Part shown: one piece after another, positions 9,226 through 20,151 of the stretch
Numbering within the stretch: the first letter of the stretch is position 1
Layout: the number at the start of each line of letters is the position of its first letter
Origin: Costus lasius
Lineage: Eukaryota > Streptophyta > Magnoliopsida > Zingiberales > Costaceae
Length of the DNA: 64,000 bases
NCBI GenBank assembly: GCA_027563935.2
Contig: CM050448.1
Span: 67,341,843-67,405,842, forward strand
Direction of reading: 5' to 3'
Notes under the pieces: generated by a model
Told to the model about the DNA's origin: nothing
Seen by the model: only the letters and a program-made list of their open reading frames with translations
The model's database searches: none
Program-made: the position numbers and the translations under genes

Positions 9226-12200
9226 TGCAATGGTAAAGTTTGTAAGATTATGGTGGATAGTGGTAGTAGTCTTAATGTGATATCTAAGCAAGCTGTGATC
9301 CGATTTGGGCTAACCTAGGAAAGACATCCTAAACCTTATAACATCTCATGGGTAGATCAAACCAGCATCCTAGTGACTTTTCGGTGTGTAGTGCCTCTTA
9401 AGTTAGCTACCCATCAAGGGAGTGTGTGGTGTGACATCACAGATATGGATGTTGCCGATGTGCTCCTAGGACACCCATGGTTGTATGATATGGATGTTGT
9501 TCATTATGGAAGGAGCAACACATACGAGTTTACGGTGGGGAGGGATAAAATCACCCTCATACCTAGTTTACCTAGGGAGCTTAGGACATCACACAAGAAA
9601 GGCAAGGCCGTTGAGTCCAAGAAATCCATTACCTTACTGAGACCCCAAGCCTTTCTACAAGACATTAAGGAAACCGGCCTCCTTTACACCCTTCTTGTGC
9701 AACAAGTGAGTCTAGAAGCCAAACCCAAACACTCTCCTATCATAACTGAAATGCTCAAGGATTACCCTAGTATCACTCCAGCCGAATTACCCAATGAGCT
9801 ACCACCCGAAAGGGAGATTCAACATGCCATCGATCTTGTCCCGGGTGCTACCTTACCTCACCTACCCCACTACCGTATGAGCCCATTGGAACATGCTGAA
9901 TTGAAGAGGCAAGTGGATGAATTGCTTAGCAAAGGATTAATTAGGGAGAGCCTTAGTCCATGTGCGGTGCCTGCGTTATTTACACCAAAGAAAGATGGCA
10001 CTTGGAGAATGTGCATTGATTGCCGGGCCATTAATAAGATAATTGTTAAGTACCGCTTCCCTATCCCCCGGCTTGATGATCTCCTTGACATGATTGTAGG
10101 GTCAGCTTGGTTTTCCAAGGTGGATCTCCGTAGTGGGTATCACCAAGTTAGAATTAGGAAAGGAGATGAGTGGAAGACTACATTTAAGACACAAGATGGA
10201 CTTTATGAGTAGATGGTTATGCTTTTTGGGCTGACCAATGCCCCTTCCACTTTTATGAGGTTAATGCATCATGTGTTGAAACCGTACATAGGAAAATTCC
10301 TAGTGGTCTATTTTGATGATATCTTGATCTTTAGCAAAACCGAACAAGAACATTTAAAACACTTACAGACCATTCTTGATTTGTTGAAGGAAGAGCATTT
10401 ATTGCTTAATGTGAAGAAGTGTGTTTTCTTAACTCAGGAGGTTGAGTTCTTAGGCTTCATTATAAACGATCAAGGACTTAAAGCCGACCCATCCAAGGTG
10501 GAAGCTATTGTGAATTGGCCTACCCCTACATCTATCACTGAAACTAGGAGCTTTCATGGCCTAGCTACATTTTATAGGAGGTTCATACATGGCTTTAGCA
10601 CATTGGTGGCGCCAATCACTAGTTGCTTGCGCCAAGGTAATTTTGAGTGGACTACATCGGCTGAGAAAGCCTTTCAAGAACTAAATTTGGAAATCACCAC
10701 AATGCTGGTAATGCGATTGCCTGATTTTAATAAGGTGTTCATTGTGGATTGTGATACCTCGGGGGTTAGAATTGGTGGTACACTTAGCCAGGAGGGGCGA
10801 CCAATTGCCTTTTATAGTGAGAAATTAAATGAGACAAGGCAACAGTATTCTACTTATGATAAAGAGTTTTATGCCATTGTGCAAGCTCTTAAACACTGGA
10901 GGCACTATCTTATTCACAAGGAGTTTATCCTCAATAGTGACCATCAAGCCCTCATCTATTTGAGCAGCCAAGTCAAACTTAATCCTAGACATGCTAAATG
11001 GGTTGAGTTCTTACAGCAATACACGTTTGTCCTAAAACACAAAGTAGGAACTCAAAATAAGGTGACTGATGCTGTAAGCCGAAAATTGCTTCTAATAAAC
11101 ACCCTACATGTGTAAGTTACAGGATTTGATAGAATCAAAGGGGAGTATGACAAGTGCCCTAATTTTAAAGACATGTTCACTAATGTTAAGGCCGGCATTA
11201 AATGCAATCCGGATTTTGAACTTAATGATGGGTATCTATTTAGGAGAGGGAAACTATGTATTCGACGCACATCTTTGAGATAATTTTTGGTTTGGGAATT
11301 ACATGGAGGTGGTACAGCCGGCCATCATGGGAGGGATAAGACTTTAGCTTTGGTAGAAGAAAGATTCTATTGGCCCACTATGTTTAGGGATATGACTAAG
11401 GTGGTGGGGCATTAACAAACATGTCAAATATCCAAAACAAGGAAGCATAATACCGGTTTGTACATGCCCTTACCCATACCCGAGGGACCATGGCAAGACC
11501 TAGGTATGGACTTTGTGCTTGGACTCCCTCGCACTAGTACCCACTATGACTCCATCTTTGTGGTGGTTGATAGATTCACTAAGATGGCCCACTTCATCCC
11601 ATGTACTAAGACCACAGATGCTTCTCACGTGGCAAGACTCTTCTTTAAGGATGTGGTGCGTTTACATGGGCTGCCTCATACCATTGTATCCGATAGGGAT
11701 GTTAAATATGTTGGACATTTTTTGATCATCTTATGGAAACTATTGGGAACCAAGCTTAACTTTTCCATAGCCTACCACCCACAATCAGATGGTCAAACTG
11801 AGGTGGTAAAACGGTCCCTAGGAAATATTCTAAGATGCTTAGTGGGGGAACACCCAGGTACATGGGATAGACTTCTACCAACTGTTGAATTTGCCTTTAA
11901 TAGTGCTGTGAACCAAACCACTGGTGCTAGTCCTTTCCAACTTAATTTTGGGTTCCAACCATGCAAACCTATTGATCTAGCCCCCTTACCATCGCCCTTC
12001 AAGCAAAACCACTCAGCCTTGTCATTTGCGCAACACATTGTCAAAATACATAATGAAGTGAAGGATCATATTGCAAAGAATACACTTAACTATGAGTTGG
12101 CTACTAATCCTCACCGTCGTACTGTAAAATTGCAGGAAGGAGACTTGGTCATGGTAAGAAACAGGAAGGAGAGGCAACATGGCACCAACAACAAGCTTCA

Positions 12201-12582
12201 ACCGAGAGCCATGGGTTCTTTCTAGATATTAAAGAAGGTAAACGATAATGCTTATATGCTTGATTTGCCACAGGCCCTTGGGATACACCATACCATCAAC
12301 GTGGAAGACTTGACACCCTACAAAGCGCCCCTCAACATTGAAGTGCCAGGTCCACCAAAGAGGATCGGTCAGATATTAGAAGTTCAGTAACATGTCAGCA
12401 AGCAGGGAGTTCAAAATCATTACCTCATCCAATGGGAAGATCACACTGAAGAATGGCTCCCCAAAGAAGAAGTGCGCCAGCATCTGCCCAAAGAACTTGA
12501 GAGCTTCTTATCTAACTCTCCGGAGGAGAGTTCTCCCAACCCCGAGAAGGCTGATGTAGGGACACCCCCAAGGACATTTTGA
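9226..12582 (+). pseudogene. pol: GyD pol: protease, RT, RNase H, integrase, chromodomain-like tail
   Basis: One reading frame carries the whole pol with seven in-frame stops (9316, 10210, 11113, 11281, 11413, 12223, 12388). Protease has the VDSGSS active site (Asp codon 9256). RT has PKKDGTWRMCIDCRA, FSKVDLRSGYHQ and the catalytic YFDD in VVYFDDILIFS. RNase H follows (IVDCDTSG, KEFYAIVQALKHWRHYL). The integrase shows GMDFV, VSDRD and GQTEV, with the second and third acidic residues 35 apart. The tail, QILEVQ then NHYLIQWEDHTEEWLPKEEV, resembles a chromodomain. The stop at 10210 replaces the expected Trp before the VMPFG-type motif. The final stop (12580) falls inside the inferred 3' LTR. Confidence 0.88.
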
Positions 12583-12830
12583 GCTAAATTTCTTTGAATC
12601 TGAAACCTTGCATTAGTGTGTTTGTCAAGAGTTGAGCTTGCTCCTCTTCCGGTTACCAATCCATTCCCTCGCCTCCATTGCTTCCCACTACCGTCCGTCA
12701 CTCCACCCAATCTTTGCCGAGACACTGTTTCATTGCCGAGATCAAAGGTCTAAGAAACTGATCTTTGACACTGAAGCTGAATCACCTTGACGCAAAATCA
12801 TCAACTTTGGAAGACTTGCTGAAGAAGATC
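12552..12830 (+). repeat. 3' LTR of GyD, internally deleted and truncated
   Basis: It begins TGATG like the 5' LTR, then jumps at ACATTTTG (12574-12581) to sequence matching 6741 onward. The 5' LTR carries ACATTTTG at both 6066 and 6741, so about 675 bp was lost between direct repeats. Similarity stops at GAAGAAGATC (12830), where unrelated sequence begins. Confidence 0.75.
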
Positions 12831-13131
12831 TGATGCAGGAGCAACTACACTTGTTGGAGAAGAAGACGAACCCATGAACACACATGAGGGCGGCCCAATC
12901 CCTCTAGAAGACACTTGGGGAGACTCCCCAGGACCTGAAGAATTTTCTCCGGAGTTTTCAGCCTGATCAGAGCGTCCCAGACCTAGGCACAGCCAAGTCG
13001 TGCTCCCTGACACGGTCAGGGCACGGTAGCTCGCAGACGCAAACACCGACACACCCGTCGCCATGCCCGTGCCACACACCATGTCCACCACGGCCGTAGT
13101 TCCTGGAACTAAGCACGGCCGTCCTTCTCGG
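12831..13131 (+). other. Unidentified GC-rich sequence U, left part
   Basis: It follows the broken GyD LTR and is split from 45799-46147 by CoA. It contains CACGGCCGT words. One frame (phase of 12832) has stops at 12964 and 13027, then is open to the CoA junction and stays in phase in the right part up to a stop at about 46050. I recognise no domain. It may be a piece of another retroelement. Confidence 0.4.
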
Positions 13132-14801
13132 TGTTGGGGTATGCCCTTAAGGCTAATGTTTGAGGCCTTTGGGATGATTTCAGTATCATGTATAAACTAT
13201 GTATAAGTTTATAAAGGCAATGGTTGTTATTCAGGTTATTACATTATCTGCTGCTATTATGTATACTTCTGAATAATGTCTCAATGGTGTTCAGCTTGGC
13301 TGACATTAGCATTGTCCTTAGTCGAGATATCTTGGTGAACATGAGACAGCCTTGATATGATTGAGACTAATATGTGTTCCAATCTTATAGGGTGCTTCGA
13401 GCATGGAATAAGATGTAGACACATAGGTGCATTGGATGTACTGGACAGACCCTACTTAGGATATTCAATTGTTTGTCACAATGTGAATAATCCTTATATG
13501 CAAGCAAGTGGCATATTTCCTCTGACTTGAGATCGCTTGTGTTTCTAAATGATGATTGGCATTGTCTTGAGGTAATTCAATATCATTTGAAATATAATGG
13601 TTATAGATTATCTTGGATAATGAGCATGAGTCATGTTAGGCCACTAGTGATAGATATAGGATTGCCTCTCCTTGTTGGAGTGTGATGTTCTAAAGGGGCC
13701 CCCTGGATGAGATGATTGAGAAAGTGTATGGCCATACCCAGATGACTATGTTCATCTGATCTAATCATTTTCATCATATTGGAATTATAGGCTTGACATG
13801 CTTGTCCAATGAGAACATCCAGTGGCAAAGGAAACATGTATGTCAAGTGAATTGGATTCACACTTGTGCTATGGTTTGGGTGTAGTCTTGGAAGACTCTT
13901 TCCTTCATATCGGGAGACAGTGATGTGTTGCTAGATACCCCTCTCTGATCGTGATAACGTAAGTTATCGTTACCGACATTGAAGGAAACCCTTAGGGTCG
14001 CACAATTTGATGATATGGCTTACTTATGTCAGATCATGTGGACTGAATGGTTTTGGTTCAGTTTAAAGGAGTTTAAACTCTGATTGGAAGTGAGATCTGG
14101 TCTGATCATGTTTGATTGATTAGGGCTTGAGATCAGTAAGCTTCGATCGGGAGAATTGATGCTTGATCGATGAGATCAAGAGCATCAAGAGATGTGTGGT
14201 TAGATCTTGAGCCATCTGGTTCATATGAGATCTAGACCATGGCTTGGTTTGATTTGGTCTTTGAACCAAATGCAATAGAACCGGTTCACATAAGTGAACG
14301 CATGGTTCAAAGTGAGAAGACGTTTTGGTTGGTTCGAAAACATGGGCGCATGGCTTGATGACTTTCTATTTTTGGAAGCCATAAGCGTTCCCACGTTGGA
14401 TAACGCCTCAACGCCTCCCTCTCTCTCGAATGAATGCTTCTCCTCTCGTGTGTGTGTCGAGGCTCCACGAAAGAGAAGAGGTAGAGAGTTTTCGCTTAGC
14501 CAAGAAGAAGAACATCTCATCTTCTCCTACACGTTGAAGGACACCTTGGAACTTTGCTAGCACAAAGAAGAAAAGGGAGTAGCCATCGTCACCTTGTGTG
14601 CGACTGCTTTGGAGGAGAGCCGCTCGCCCTCTATATTCTTCCAAGTCGCCATCCAAATAATGGCCATGGTAACATCCTATCTTCTCATTGCAAGAACTAA
14701 TAGTTGATCATATGTTCATGCCATGCGATCTTCATGAAACCCTTGTTTTCGCCCATGAAAAATTTTATATGAGCCTGAATTAGGGTTTCGCCCCCCTTTC
14801 A
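13132..14801 (+). repeat. 5' LTR of CoA
   Basis: It starts TGTTGGGGTATGCCC and ends CCCTTTCA. It shares its first 1.2 kb or so with every other LTR of the family but differs in its last few hundred bases. It contains palindromes GGGGCCCC (13695-13702), GTATGGCCATAC (13726-13737) and GATAACGTAAGTTATC (13953-13968). Open frames inside it are not supported as genes. Confidence 0.93.
13953..13968 (+). promoter_or_regulatory. Conserved inverted repeat with ACGT core and GTAAGT
   Basis: GATAAC-GTAA-GTTATC is a perfect inverted repeat present in nearly all copia LTRs here, with one or two substitutions in a few. It contains ACGT, a possible bZIP core, and GTAAGT, a consensus splice donor. A TATA-like TTTATATC or TTCATATC lies about 50 bp upstream. 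Which role applies is not shown by sequence alone. Confidence 0.35.
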
Positions 14802-14803
14802 AT

Positions 14804-14815
14804 TGGTATCAGAGC
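14804..14815 (+). other. Primer-binding site of CoA
   Basis: TGGTATCAGAGC, complementary to the 3' end of initiator tRNA-Met, lies two bases after the 5' LTR. Confidence 0.9.
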
Positions 14816-15752
14816 TAGTGTTTTGGCTTGATCCATATGATTGCTTATTTTGTGATCCATGCGGTTTAAAAGTAGATCTAAACATGACTTGCGCATGTTA
14901 TAAATCATCATGCCAACATACATGCTAGACATTAGATGTGTTTTGGTTTTTACTTAAGTTGCGCATGATATTTGTTTTGCGCATGTTGAAGAGTTTTTAT
15001 CAAACACTTATGATCTTGCGCGCCCCTCACCTAGATCTCTAAAGCGCCTACTTGATATACTTAGACGGGTTACTAGGGTTGAAGTCGTCAGTCTAGTCTG
15101 GACCCAACAGCCTGATCAGACCATCTGACAGCCTAAATGGGTCGGCCAGATAGCACCTATGCGCACGCATACAGGTGGCTATAGGCCGACTGCAGAAGGG
15201 CGTGTAGCGATGTCTGATTGAGGCGCCTAGTGAACGATCATGATTAAGGCCCGGGGTCACACCTGCCTGCCAGAAATCATGTGGGACGTTCAGCCCTTAA
15301 GGCATGCATAGTTGACCACTAGGTCAACACAAGTCAGTTATGACTGGGTGCATGCAAGGGCAGTGGGTCTGACTTGGTCTGATGAGTGGATCCCTATTAA
15401 TGGACCGTTGTAAGGTAGTAGGGCACACAAGGAAATAAAATTGATGCCATGGGGTTTTTCAAAAATTTTATTTTCTGATTGGATTACATGTATGCTTATT
15501 TAACCTGATTGGGTGTCTATTTAATCTTATGTGGGCTGCCCTAATTTGTGTGCTGTGCTGGGGCCTGCGTGCCTGGAATTAATTGTAAATTTTTATTGTG
15601 ATCTGTGTATCACACTTTAATTTATAATAATGTACAATTGACCTGCGTGTCAATTCATGTCTAGATAGATTAAAATGTAATTTGATCAGACATGAGCACA
15701 GAGCACACATGACAGAAGCGCTTGCAGTCAGTGGCTTCACCAGGTGGGAGGT

Positions 15753-15769
15753 CTAGAGTTCGACTCTAG
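15753..15769 (+). ncRNA. T-arm-like hairpin in CoA leader
   Basis: CTAGAG-TTCGA-CTCTAG is a perfect 6-bp stem with a tRNA T-loop-like TTCGA loop, preceded by GGTGGGAGGT. The copies in CoB and CoF keep the pairing with different bases. Confidence 0.5.
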
Positions 15770-16134
15770 CACAGGCGCATGCTACCTGATGGGTGCATTT
15801 GAGCTGCAGAGAGGGCACTTGGGCCCGGGCTGGGCTAGATGAAGTGCAAGAGACCCATAAAGAGCTTAAGTGAAGACTTGTGTAAAACTAGGGGTTTTAC
15901 TTAGGCTTTTATGGTAGGCTTTTATGGGCATTTACCACATAAGATCATTGTGCTTTCTATTTACTGTTTAAGAAATATTAGCACATGCTTGATTTATTCT
16001 TTTGCTATCACCATAGATATTGCATGATAGTAAGAAGATAAAATGGACCGTTAAAATCCAACGTCAAATATCAAGCACGAAAGCCTTCTGACGCGAAACC
16101 TCACTGTTCTGACTATCGTTGGGGCCGTGTTGTA

Positions 16135-16355
16135 CCCACTCAGTGGGCATGCCCGTCTATCTTCAGACGGTGTGTGATTACACCTGCGTGTTATAGAGAA
16201 GGGATTTATCGCTTCTCGTTGCTCAGCATAGCACGTGGTGGTCCAGGGAGTAGGTCAGGTCTGCTTGACCATGTAGGCTACATATTGAGCATATGTTAGC
16301 TATATGGAGGCAGCCATCTGTGGAATCAGAGACTGTGTTGTACCAACTCAGTTGG
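16135..16355 (+). ncRNA. Structured leader region with two quasi-palindromes (CoA)
   Basis: CCCACTCAGTGGG (16135-16147) and CCAACTCAGTTGG (16343-16355), each preceded by GTTGTA, differ by a compensating C:G to A:T pair. Between them CCGTCT (16153) pairs with AGACGG (16165) and GTGT pairs with ACAC. This looks like a folded RNA domain just upstream of gag. Confidence 0.55.
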
Positions 16356-16689
16356 CACAGTCTGCTGGATTGCCCAGATGAAGGGGAATCGCACGGGTTG
16401 GCGATTGGCATGGATAGCCTACTAGTGATTAGTGCTTGAACTCTCTGTGCATCTTATCTCGCCTGAGCGGGACGCGGAGACCAAGTATGAAATCTGGATC
16501 CCATCTCACTAAAAAGAGTTTTACTCTTTCGGACTGTTTTATTGGATTTTTCAGTCAGATAAAATAGTGAGAAAAGAATCATTCTTAAGTCCTGGATTGA
16601 TTCTAACATGGATACTGACCTTGTTGTTCTTGCAATGTTGTAGATTCCTGCAGCAACGAACACCACAGGGCTCAATCTGCAATCCATAC

Positions 16690-18382
16690 TGTTGGGGTAT
16701 GCCCTTAAGGCTAATGTTTGAGGCCTTGGGATTGTATCAGTATCATGTAATAAACTCTTGTGTTTATAAAGGCATGGTTGTTATTCAGGTTGTTACCTTC
16801 TCTGCTGCAATTAGTGTACTTCTGAATAATGTCTCAAAGCTGTTCAGCTGGGCTGACATGCTATAAAGTCCTTAGTCGAGATATCTTGGTGAACATGAGA
16901 CAGCCTTGATATGATTGAGACTAATATGTATTCTAATCTTATAGGATGCTTCGAGCATGGAATAAGATGTAGACTCATGGGTACATTGGATGTACTGGAC
17001 AGACCCTACTAGGATATTCAATTGCTTGTCACAATGTGAATAATCCTTGTTTGCATGAAGTGGCACATGTCCTTTGACTTGAGATCACTTGTGTTTCTAA
17101 ATGATGATTGTCATTGTTTTGAGGTAGTTCAATATCATTTGAAACATAATGATTATAGACTATCTTGGACAATGATCTTGAGTCAGGTTAGGGCACTTGT
17201 GATAGATAAAGGATTGCCGTCTCCTTGTTTAAGGAGTGTGATGTTCTAAAGGGGCCCCCTGGATGGGATGATTGAGAAAAGAGTATGGCCATACCTAGAT
17301 GACTATGTTCATCTGATCTAATCATGCTCATCATATTGGAGCTACAGGCTTGACACGCTTGTCCAATAAGAACATCCAGTGGCAAAGGAAATATGTATGC
17401 CTTGTGAATTGGATTCACACTTGTGCTGTGTTTTGGGTGTAGTCGTTGAAGACTCTTTCCTTTATATCGGGAGACAGTGATGTGTTGCTAGATACCCCTC
17501 ACTGATCGTGATAACGTAAGTTATCGTTACCGACGTTCAAAGGAAACCCTTAGGGTCGCACAATTTGATGATATGGCTTACTTAAGTCAGATCGTGTGGA
17601 CTGAATTGTTTGAGTTCAGTTTAAAGGGGTTTAAACTCTGATTGTAAGTGAGATCTGGTCTGATCATGTTTGATTGATTAGGGCTTGAGATCGGTAAGCT
17701 TCAATCGAGAGTATTGATGCTAGATCGGTGAGATCGGAAGCATCCAGAGATGAACGGTTAGATCTTGAACCATTTGGTTCAGAGGAATCTAGACCATGGC
17801 TTGGGCTGTTTTAATTTGGTATTTGAACCAAATTGGGTTGGGTCAATTAGATTGAACCGGTTCAAGGCAATGAACGCATGGTTCAATGCTAAGAAACGTT
17901 TTGGTCGGTTTTTGAAGAAGTGGGCGCGTGGCTTCATGGCTTGCTATTTTTGGAAAGCCATAATGCGCCACCTCTTCTCAACGCCTCAACGCTTCATCCA
18001 TTCCTCTCGACGCCCTTCTCTCGTGTGGAAATTTTTCTTCATGACTTGGAGAGCTCTCGGCCAAGTGGAAAAAACATCTCATCCTCTTGAATCGATCAAA
18101 GACCCTTGAAGCACCTTGCTAGCACAAGGATCTCAAGGAGTAGGCGGCATCACCTTGTGTGCGCACCTTTTGGAGGAGTTTCATTCGAGTCTCTTCTTCC
18201 TTGACGCCATCCAACACATGGCTTCGGTATGATTATCTTTCGATCTTCATGCTTCTTGAAAGTTGATCATATGAATGTATAGCATCTGATCTTCATGAAA
18301 CCCTACTTCCGCTGCAAAAGAATGACATGCGCCACCTTTAGGGTTTCACCCCCTTGCGCTCCCCCTTGAAGGGGACCTAACA
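16690..18382 (+). mobile_element. Solo copia LTR s1 in CoA gag
   Basis: A single 1693-bp LTR (TGTTGGGG...CCTAACA) is flanked by CATAC at 16685-16689 and 18383-18387. No internal sequence is present, so it arose by recombination between the two LTRs of a full copy. Its 3' end matches the CoG subfamily (GCGCTCCCCCTTGAAGGGGA). It interrupts gag. Confidence 0.93.
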
Positions 18383-18456
18383 CATACTGGAAAAGGAGAA
18401 GTTTGCTGGGCCAAACTTCTCAGACTGGTACAGACAGCTTAAGATTGTTCTTAAGG

Positions 18457-20151
18457 TGAAAGTCCCAAAGGGGGCGAAACCCTAATCGCATGCACTTTGA
18501 TTTCTAAAGCATGGGCGGAAATAAGGATTTCAAGTGATCGCATAAGGCATGATCTTATGATTAACTTATTAACTTGCAAAGATCATGTTAAGATCTTACC
18601 ATTGCCATTGTATGGATGGCGACTTGGAAGGGAAAGAGGCAAGTGCTTCTTCTCCAAAGTGTGCGCACACAAGATGTTGAAGGCTACTCCTTGTCGATCT
18701 TTGTGCTAGCAAAGTTCTCCAAGTGATCCTTTTGTGTGGAGGAGAAGAGATGAAGTTCCTTGGATAACCGAACCTCCTCCTTGGTGTGAAGACCACCCAA
18801 GACGAGAGCAAGAAGATGCAAGTCGGCGTGTGAGCGAGAGGAGAGTTTTTCTTTCGAAAAACGTTGAGAGAATCAACAAGGCAAACGGCTTTCTAAAAAT
18901 AGAAAGCACTAACTCCTTCTTCAATGCCCACGTTACCACCATCGAACTTCTCTCAATTGAACCATACGTTCACATAAGTGAACCGGTTCAATTATTCGGT
19001 TCAATTGCATTTGGTTCAAAGACCAAATCAAACCAAGCCATGGTCTAGATCTCCTATGAACCAGATGGCTCAAGATCTAACCATTCATCTCTCGATGCTC
19101 TTGATCTCATCGATCTAGCATCAGTTCCCTCGATCGAAGCTTACCGATCTCAAGCCCTAATCAATCAAACATGATCAGACCAGATCTCACTTACAATCAG
19201 AGTTTAAATTCCTTTAAACTAAACCAAAACAATTCAGTCCACACGATCTGACATAAGTAAGCCATATCATCAAATTGTGCGATCCTAAGGGTTTCCTTTA
19301 AATGTCGGTAATGATAACTTACGTTATCACGATCAGTGAGGGGTATCTAGCAACACATCACTGTCTCCCGATATAAAGGAAAGAGTCTTCCAAGACTACA
19401 CCCAAACCACAGCACAAGTGTGAACCCAAGTCACTTGACATATGTGTTTCCTTTGCCACTGGACGTTCTTATTGGACAAGCGTGTCAAGCCTGTAATTCC
19501 AATATGATGAGAATGATTAGATCAGATGAAACATAGTCATCTGGGTATGGCCATACACTTTCTCAATCATCTCATCCAAGGGGGGGCCCAGTAGAACATC
19601 ACACTCCAATCAAGGAGACGGCAATCCTATATCTATCACTAGTGCCCTAACATGACTCATGCTCATTATCCAAGATAGTCTATAACCATTATGTTTCAAA
19701 TGATATTGAACTACCTCAAGACAATGCCAATCATCATTTAGAAACACAAGTGATCTCAAGTCAGAGGAAATATGCCACTTGTTTGCATATAAGGATTATT
19801 CACATTGTGACAAGCAATTGAATATCCTAAGTAGGGTCTGTCCAGTACATCCAATGTACCCATGAGTCTACATCTTATTCCATGCTCGAAGCATCCTATA
19901 AGATTAGAACACATATTAGTCTCAATCATATCAAGGCTGTCTCATGTTCACCAAGATATCTCGACTAAGGACAAAAACTGCATGTCAGCCAAGCTGAACA
20001 GCATTGAGACATTATTCAGAAGTATACATATTGCAGCAGATGATGTAACAACCTGAATAACAACCATTGCCTTTATAAACATAGATTTATATACATGATA
20101 CTGATATAATCCCAAGGCCTCAAACATTAGCCTTAAGGGCATACCCCAACA
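18457..20151 (-). mobile_element. Solo copia LTR s2 in CoA gag, inverted
   Basis: A 1695-bp LTR in reverse orientation (TGAAAGTCCC...ACCCCAACA) is flanked by TAAGG at 18452-18456 and 20152-20156. It lies 74 bp from s1 and opposes it. Gag sequence resumes in phase immediately after. Confidence 0.93.

Larger units (their letters stand above)
6053..12830 (+). mobile_element. Decayed Ty3/gypsy chromovirus GyD
   Basis: A plus-strand element with 5' LTR, primer-binding site, gag, protease, RT, RNase H, integrase, chromodomain-like tail and a reduced 3' LTR. The order protease-RT-RNase H-integrase defines Ty3/gypsy. RT wording (PKKDGTWRMCIDCRAINK) and the polyprotein tail differ clearly from GyC and GyE, so it is a different chromovirus lineage, perhaps Galadriel- or Reina-like. 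At least fifteen in-frame stops show it is old and inactive. The LTRs no longer match in length, so no target duplication can be read. Confidence 0.85.
14816..16664 (+). other. Long untranslated leader of CoA
   Basis: About 1.85 kb lie between primer-binding site and gag, with no long open frame. The leader is conserved in CoB, CoF and CoG. It holds a T-arm-like hairpin at about 15753 and a cluster of stem-loops with two quasi-palindromes (16135 and 16343). It probably acts in RNA packaging, dimerisation or translation control, by analogy with retroviral leaders. It ends near a TTGTAG that could be a splice acceptor. Confidence 0.6.

Noticed and set aside
9226..12582. Endogenous pararetrovirus (caulimovirid) in place of GyD
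   Set aside because: Protease-RT-RNase H is followed by an integrase and chromodomain-like tail, with LTRs and an initiator tRNA-Met site. This is Ty3/gypsy.
14294..14656. Open frames of 80-100 codons in the copia LTRs, repeated at 45291-45653 and similar places
   Set aside because: They recur only because the LTR recurs, appear on both strands, and are not kept open in all copies.
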